From an uncultured Prevotella sp. (lineage in GTDB: Bacteria; Bacteroidota; Bacteroidia; Bacteroidales; Bacteroidaceae), in assembly GCA_900553155.1 (NCBI GenBank), contig USCM01000050.1, positions 1 to 10,120 on the forward strand: 10,120 nt of DNA, written 5' to 3'. This document shows positions 8,060-10,120 of the stretch, one piece after another; within the stretch, counting starts at the first letter, position 1, and every line of letters begins with the position of its first letter. The position numbers and the translations under genes were made by a program. The notes below the pieces were generated by a model that saw nothing but the letters and a program-made list of their open reading frames with translations, searched no databases and was not told the DNA's origin.

Positions 8060-8101
8060 TTACTGCGCAACAGTGGGGCGTGTGGCACCGTGTCGTAACA
8101 T
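8060..8101 (-). CDS. Possible 13-codon leader ORF (MLRHGATRPTVAQ)
   Basis: The first ATG in the predicted thr transcript, about 16 bases from the expected start point, opens a 13-codon frame ending in TAA. Two of its 13 residues are threonine (codons ACA and ACT). This is weaker than classical attenuator peptides such as E. coli ThrL, which are packed with threonine and isoleucine codons. Its position suits a leader peptide, but there is no ribosome-binding signal or terminator partner to support it. It may be a chance ORF. Confidence 0.25.
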   Translation of the reverse strand: MLRHGATRPTVAQ

Positions 8102-8121
8102 TAAGTTTAATAAAGTGTTGG

Positions 8122-8152
8122 CAAATTTACGAAAAATAAATGTTATAGCAAC
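8122..8152 (-). promoter_or_regulatory. Bacteroidota-type promoter for the thr operon
   Basis: On the minus strand GTTG (8152-8149) is followed by 19 bases and then TAAATTTG (8129-8122). This fits the Bacteroides primary sigma-factor consensus of a TTTG-like -33 box, about 19 bases, and a TAnnTTTG -7 box, with the -7 box exact and three of four bases in the -33 box. Transcription would begin near 8117 and read into thrA. The surrounding DNA is very AT-rich, as expected of a promoter. Confidence 0.75.
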
Positions 8153-8157
8153 TAAAA

Positions 8158-8206
8158 GTGGGTAAAAAATAGCACATTTTATTATAATATACTATCTTTT
8201 AGCCAC
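8158..8206 (-). terminator. Probable terminator of the thiamine operon
   Basis: An imperfect inverted repeat (8192-8206 with 8158-8172) starts eight bases after the stop codon of the last thiamine gene. The 15-bp stem has one C-C mismatch and one G-U pair around a 19-base AT-rich loop, and the 3' arm holds six U residues in the thi transcript. The stem is AT-rich and the loop long, so it is weaker than the cydB/thrC terminator. It ends just before the thr promoter, separating the two operons. Confidence 0.5.
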
Positions 8207-8213
8207 AATATGA

Positions 8214-8804
8214 TTATTTAAGCAACTGTCTTAAATGGTCTAAATAAGCATCCACATCCTTATCGTTGATGCGGTTCCAGATGTCGCCCAAGAAGGCGGC
8301 GCCACCAAAATGCCACTCTTTCAAGGCATTGATGTGGCTGGCTTCGATACCTCCCAACGCCACAACCTTGTAGTCGATTATCTGCTTGGAGGCTGCATCC
8401 ATAAGCACTTCTGGGCTGAAGGCGGCTCCGTAGCCTTCCTTCGAGATGCTGTCGAAGATTGGACTAAGGAACACGTAGTTTCTCATTGGCTTGTTCTGCT
8501 CTACCTCTTCCAAGCTGTGGCACGAGCAGGATATGCTCTTATCGAAACCCTCGGGTGCCTGCGGACAGCGGTGGTTGAGGTGTACGCCGTGCAGATTGTA
8601 CGTGCTTGCCAACTCGAAATGGCTGTGCAACACTATGCGGTTGTGCCATTCGTGTGGTATCTCGTCAAGCAGTTGGCGACATGCCTCCATGCTTGCGCCG
8701 GGCTTGCGGAGGTGCAGGAGGTCGACGCCGTGGTCGAAAAGGCGGGATATGAACGTCGCCTCGCCTTGCAGAAAGTTAGGAGAGGTTATAACAATCCATT
8801 TCAT
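8214..8804 (-). CDS. ThiE/TenI-family protein, second thiamine-phosphate-synthase-like gene
   Basis: The 196-residue product has the TIM-barrel pattern of the thiamine phosphate synthase/TenI superfamily: LLHLRKPGAS (29-38), GVHLNHR (73-79), CSCHSLEEVE (93-102), NYVFLSPIF (109-117) and VVALGGIEASHI (147-158). It differs from ThiE at substrate sites. The Asp-Asp pair (DD in LLDDHVEW of the neighbouring ThiE) reads HSH here (60-62), GVHLGKND becomes GVHLNHR, and the TTTK phosphate loop becomes DSISK (118-122). The SCHSLEE and KEGYG segments resemble B. subtilis TenI, a thiazole tautomerase, but the TenI catalytic H122 (in FGHVF) corresponds to P115. Neither assignment is therefore clean; a thiazole-handling or regulatory role is possible, and databases would probably call it thiamine phosphate synthase. 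It lies 32 bases after thiE, last in the operon. Confidence 0.8.
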   Translation of the reverse strand: MKWIVITSPNFLQGEATFISRLFDHGVDLLHLRKPGASMEACRQLLDEIPHEWHNRIVLHSHFELASTYNLHGVHLNHRCPQAPEGFDKSISCSCHSLEEVEQNKPMRNYVFLSPIFDSISKEGYGAAFSPEVLMDAASKQIIDYKVVALGGIEASHINALKEWHFGGAAFLGDIWNRINDKDVDAYLDHLRQLLK

Positions 8805-8836
8805 ATTTATAAGGTATTAAAGGGGCACACGACACA

Positions 8837-9451
8837 TTACTGCAAGCTGTCAACAAACCGCTTCATCTCTTCGGCTGGGTTCTCTGCATTAAGCACAGCG
8901 CCGCTTACGGCAATGCCACTAACACCTGTAGCCATAACATCCTTGATGTCGGGCTGCAAGATGCCACCAATGGCAACCACTGGGAGGTTGATACCGTGCT
9001 CCTTCATTTGCCCGATGATGCGGCGATAGCCCTCAATACCAAGCACCGGCGACAGATTCTTCTTGGTGGTGGTAAAGCGATAAGGACCGCAGCCAATGTA
9101 GTTGGCACCCTGACGCCACAAGCGCTCCACATCCTCAAAGGTGTTTGCCGTACCGCCTATAATGCGGTCGGCACCCAAAATCTTGCGAGCCTCGTCCACC
9201 GGCATATCGTTCTTGCCCAAGTGTACGCCGTCGGCACCTGTCTGCTCCACCCACTCCACGTGGTCGTCGAGCAGGAATGTGGCTCCATACTCTTTGCACA
9301 TGGCTGCTATCTGCTTGGCAGCCGACAAGAACTCTGCCTCTTCGGCATCCTTCATACGCAGCTGAATCCATCGGCATCCGCCCTCAAGAGCCAGTCGGGC
9401 GCCTTCTACATAACCATAACGCGAGTTGGAGTGTGTTATAAATTGTATCAT
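8837..9451 (-). CDS. thiE: Thiamine phosphate synthase (ThiE)
   Basis: ThiE joins hydroxymethylpyrimidine pyrophosphate and the thiazole phosphate to make thiamine phosphate in the cytoplasm. The 204-residue product has the standard length and all the usual motifs: WIQLRMKD (28-35), LLDDHVEW (60-67, metal and pyrophosphate aspartates D62 and D63), GVHLGKNDMPV (75-85, with D82), GGTANT (99-104), the phosphate loop CGPYRFTTTK (121-130) and VVAIGGI (158-164). The start ATG overlaps the stop of thiD as ATGA, so the two genes are probably translationally coupled. It acts directly after ThiD, whose product it consumes. Confidence 0.95.
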   Translation of the reverse strand: MIQFITHSNSRYGYVEGARLALEGGCRWIQLRMKDAEEAEFLSAAKQIAAMCKEYGATFLLDDHVEWVEQTGADGVHLGKNDMPVDEARKILGADRIIGGTANTFEDVERLWRQGANYIGCGPYRFTTTKKNLSPVLGIEGYRRIIGQMKEHGINLPVVAIGGILQPDIKDVMATGVSGIAVSGAVLNAENPAEEMKRFVDSLQ

Positions 9452-10120
9452 CTTATTATCAATTTCTCTGGGTTAAACAAGTGGTCTACAGGTCCATGAC
9501 CTTCGCCTATGTGCACATCCTTGCCTGCTTCGAGAGCCTTGGAGAGGTAGTTCTTAGCCTTTGCCACGGCTTGCGGCATCTCCTCGCCACGTGCCATAAA
9601 CGACGCAATGGCTGAGGAGAGTGTGCAACCTGTGCCATGTGTGTTGCGTGTCTGTATGGTTTGGTGTACAAACTGGTGCTTTTCGCCATCCTTTAGATAC
9701 AGTCGGTCTACCTTCTTGTCGCCTTCGAGGTGTCCTCCCTTTATCAGCACCGCCTTGCATCCCATATCGATGATGCGCTGTGCGGCACGATCCATATCGT
9801 CTAAAGAGCCTATCTTGACGTTCGACAGCACCTCTGCCTCGGGCACGTTAGGTGTAAGCAGTGTAGCCATAGGCAGCAACCACTGGCAGAAGACGTCCAA
9901 GGCATCTGTCTGCATAAGCATCGAGCCGCTTGTCGACACCATAACGGGGTCGACCACCATGATGCCCGGCTTTGTCTCGCGCAGTGTCTCGGCTATAGCC
10001 TGTATGGTTGCCGCATCGTTCACCATACCTATCTTCACCGCCACGGGCTTGATGTCGTCCATCACTGCCTTTATCTGTCCAGCCACAATCTCGGGGCGGA
10101 TGGCTTGTATGGCTTGCACG
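9448..10120 (-). CDS. thiD: Hydroxymethylpyrimidine/phosphomethylpyrimidine kinase (ThiD), N-terminus beyond window
   Basis: ThiD phosphorylates hydroxymethylpyrimidine twice to give the pyrophosphate used by ThiE. The visible 223 residues cover the C-terminal part of a ribokinase-fold enzyme. Numbering from the first full codon at 10119 (a GTG read as valine, since the frame runs on past the edge), the motifs are KIGMV (29-33), VVDPVMVSTSG (55-65), LLTPNVPEAE (87-96), LIKGGH (125-130) and NTHGTGCTLSSA (159-170), with the conserved catalytic cysteine C165. About 48 residues should be missing by comparison with E. coli ThiD. The C-terminus GHGPVDH is typical. It ends in an ATGA overlap with thiE. 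Any TPP riboswitch and promoter would lie to the right of the window. Confidence 0.95.
   Translation of the reverse strand, partial: VQAIQAIRPEIVAGQIKAVMDDIKPVAVKIGMVNDAATIQAIAETLRETKPGIMVVDPVMVSTSGSMLMQTDALDVFCQWLLPMATLLTPNVPEAEVLSNVKIGSLDDMDRAAQRIIDMGCKAVLIKGGHLEGDKKVDRLYLKDGEKHQFVHQTIQTRNTHGTGCTLSSAIASFMARGEEMPQAVAKAKNYLSKALEAGKDVHIGEGHGPVDHLFNPEKLIIR

Larger units (their letters stand above)
7914..8117 (-). promoter_or_regulatory. Long structured 5' leader of the thr operon, or an inserted repeat
   Basis: The predicted transcript start near 8117 leaves about 200 untranslated bases before thrA, long for a leader. Bases 7981-8100 are about 56% GC by hand count, whereas the adjoining 8101-8213 are about 23%, so the boundary is sharp. 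The leader contains a 13-codon ORF (8101-8060), small hairpins such as ACTG with CAGT around 8061-8073, and a 6-bp hairpin near thrA. I looked for TPP, cobalamin, lysine and SAM riboswitch signatures and found none convincing. The function is unknown. It may be a regulatory leader sensing threonine or another signal, or a dispersed intergenic repeat that landed downstream of the promoter. Confidence 0.5.

Noticed and set aside
7938..8101. Classical leader-peptide transcription attenuator for thr
   Set aside because: The 13-codon ORF has only two threonine codons and no hairpin followed by a U tract is present between it and thrA.
7914..8117. TPP, cobalamin, lysine or SAM riboswitch in the leader
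   Set aside because: Fragments such as CCACTG and AAGCCA recall the cobalamin class, but the order is wrong and the GGGAA/CCGGTG core is missing. No TPP, lysine or SAM core motif is visible.
7936..8139. Plus-strand open frame of 67 codons through the thr leader
   Set aside because: It runs antisense to the predicted leader, has no promoter or family signature, and ends across the -7 box of the thr promoter. Open frames on both strands of this GC-rich stretch suggest chance or a repeat.
10117..10119. GTG at 10119 as the start of thiD
   Set aside because: The frame runs on beyond the window, and the sequence matches an internal ThiD segment after which about 48 N-terminal residues would still be missing.

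Overview
The window looks like chromosome from a member of the Bacteroidota, most likely a Prevotella-like species. The reasons are a Bacteroidota-type promoter (TTG, 19 bases, TAAATTTG) before thrA, almost no Shine-Dalgarno sequences before the starts, a cydAB pair with a divergent CydB, and a threonine operon in which an archaeal-type phosphoglycerate-mutase homologue sits where thrB would be expected. Most of the window is ordinary metabolic DNA with full-length genes. I see no insertion sequence, CRISPR array, tRNA or rRNA.

Layout: bases 1-78 hold the last 25 codons of an unidentified plus-strand gene. Plus-strand cydA (147-1709) and cydB (1757-2860) encode the two large subunits of cytochrome bd quinol oxidase. 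They run head-on into a minus-strand block. The meeting point is a 21-bp hairpin (2857-2903) that contains the stop codons of both cydB and thrC and should terminate transcription from both sides. The minus-strand threonine operon, read right to left, is thrA (bifunctional aspartokinase/homoserine dehydrogenase, 7913-5478), an ApgM-like enzyme that is the likely homoserine kinase (5467-4244), and thrC (4201-2900). A three-copy heptanucleotide repeat lies just before thrC. Further right, the minus-strand thiamine block reads thiD (cut by the window edge), thiE and a ThiE/TenI-like paralogue.

The genes between 5478 and 2900 would take aspartate to threonine: aspartyl phosphate and homoserine formation by ThrA, phosphorylation by the ApgM-like protein, and the final step by ThrC. 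Aspartate-semialdehyde dehydrogenase is not in the window. The thiamine genes make and join the pyrimidine half of the vitamin; any TPP riboswitch would lie beyond the right edge.

The least explained stretch is the 300 bases between the thiamine genes and thrA (7914-8213). From right to left it holds a probable terminator for the thiamine operon, a good promoter, and then a leader of about 200 nt. Base composition changes sharply, from about 23% GC at 8101-8213 to about 56% GC at 7981-8100. The leader holds a 13-codon ORF, a second open frame that ends on the thrA start codon, a 6-bp hairpin close to that start, and a possible competing pairing. I match it to no known riboswitch. It is either an undescribed regulatory leader or a copy of a dispersed repeat.
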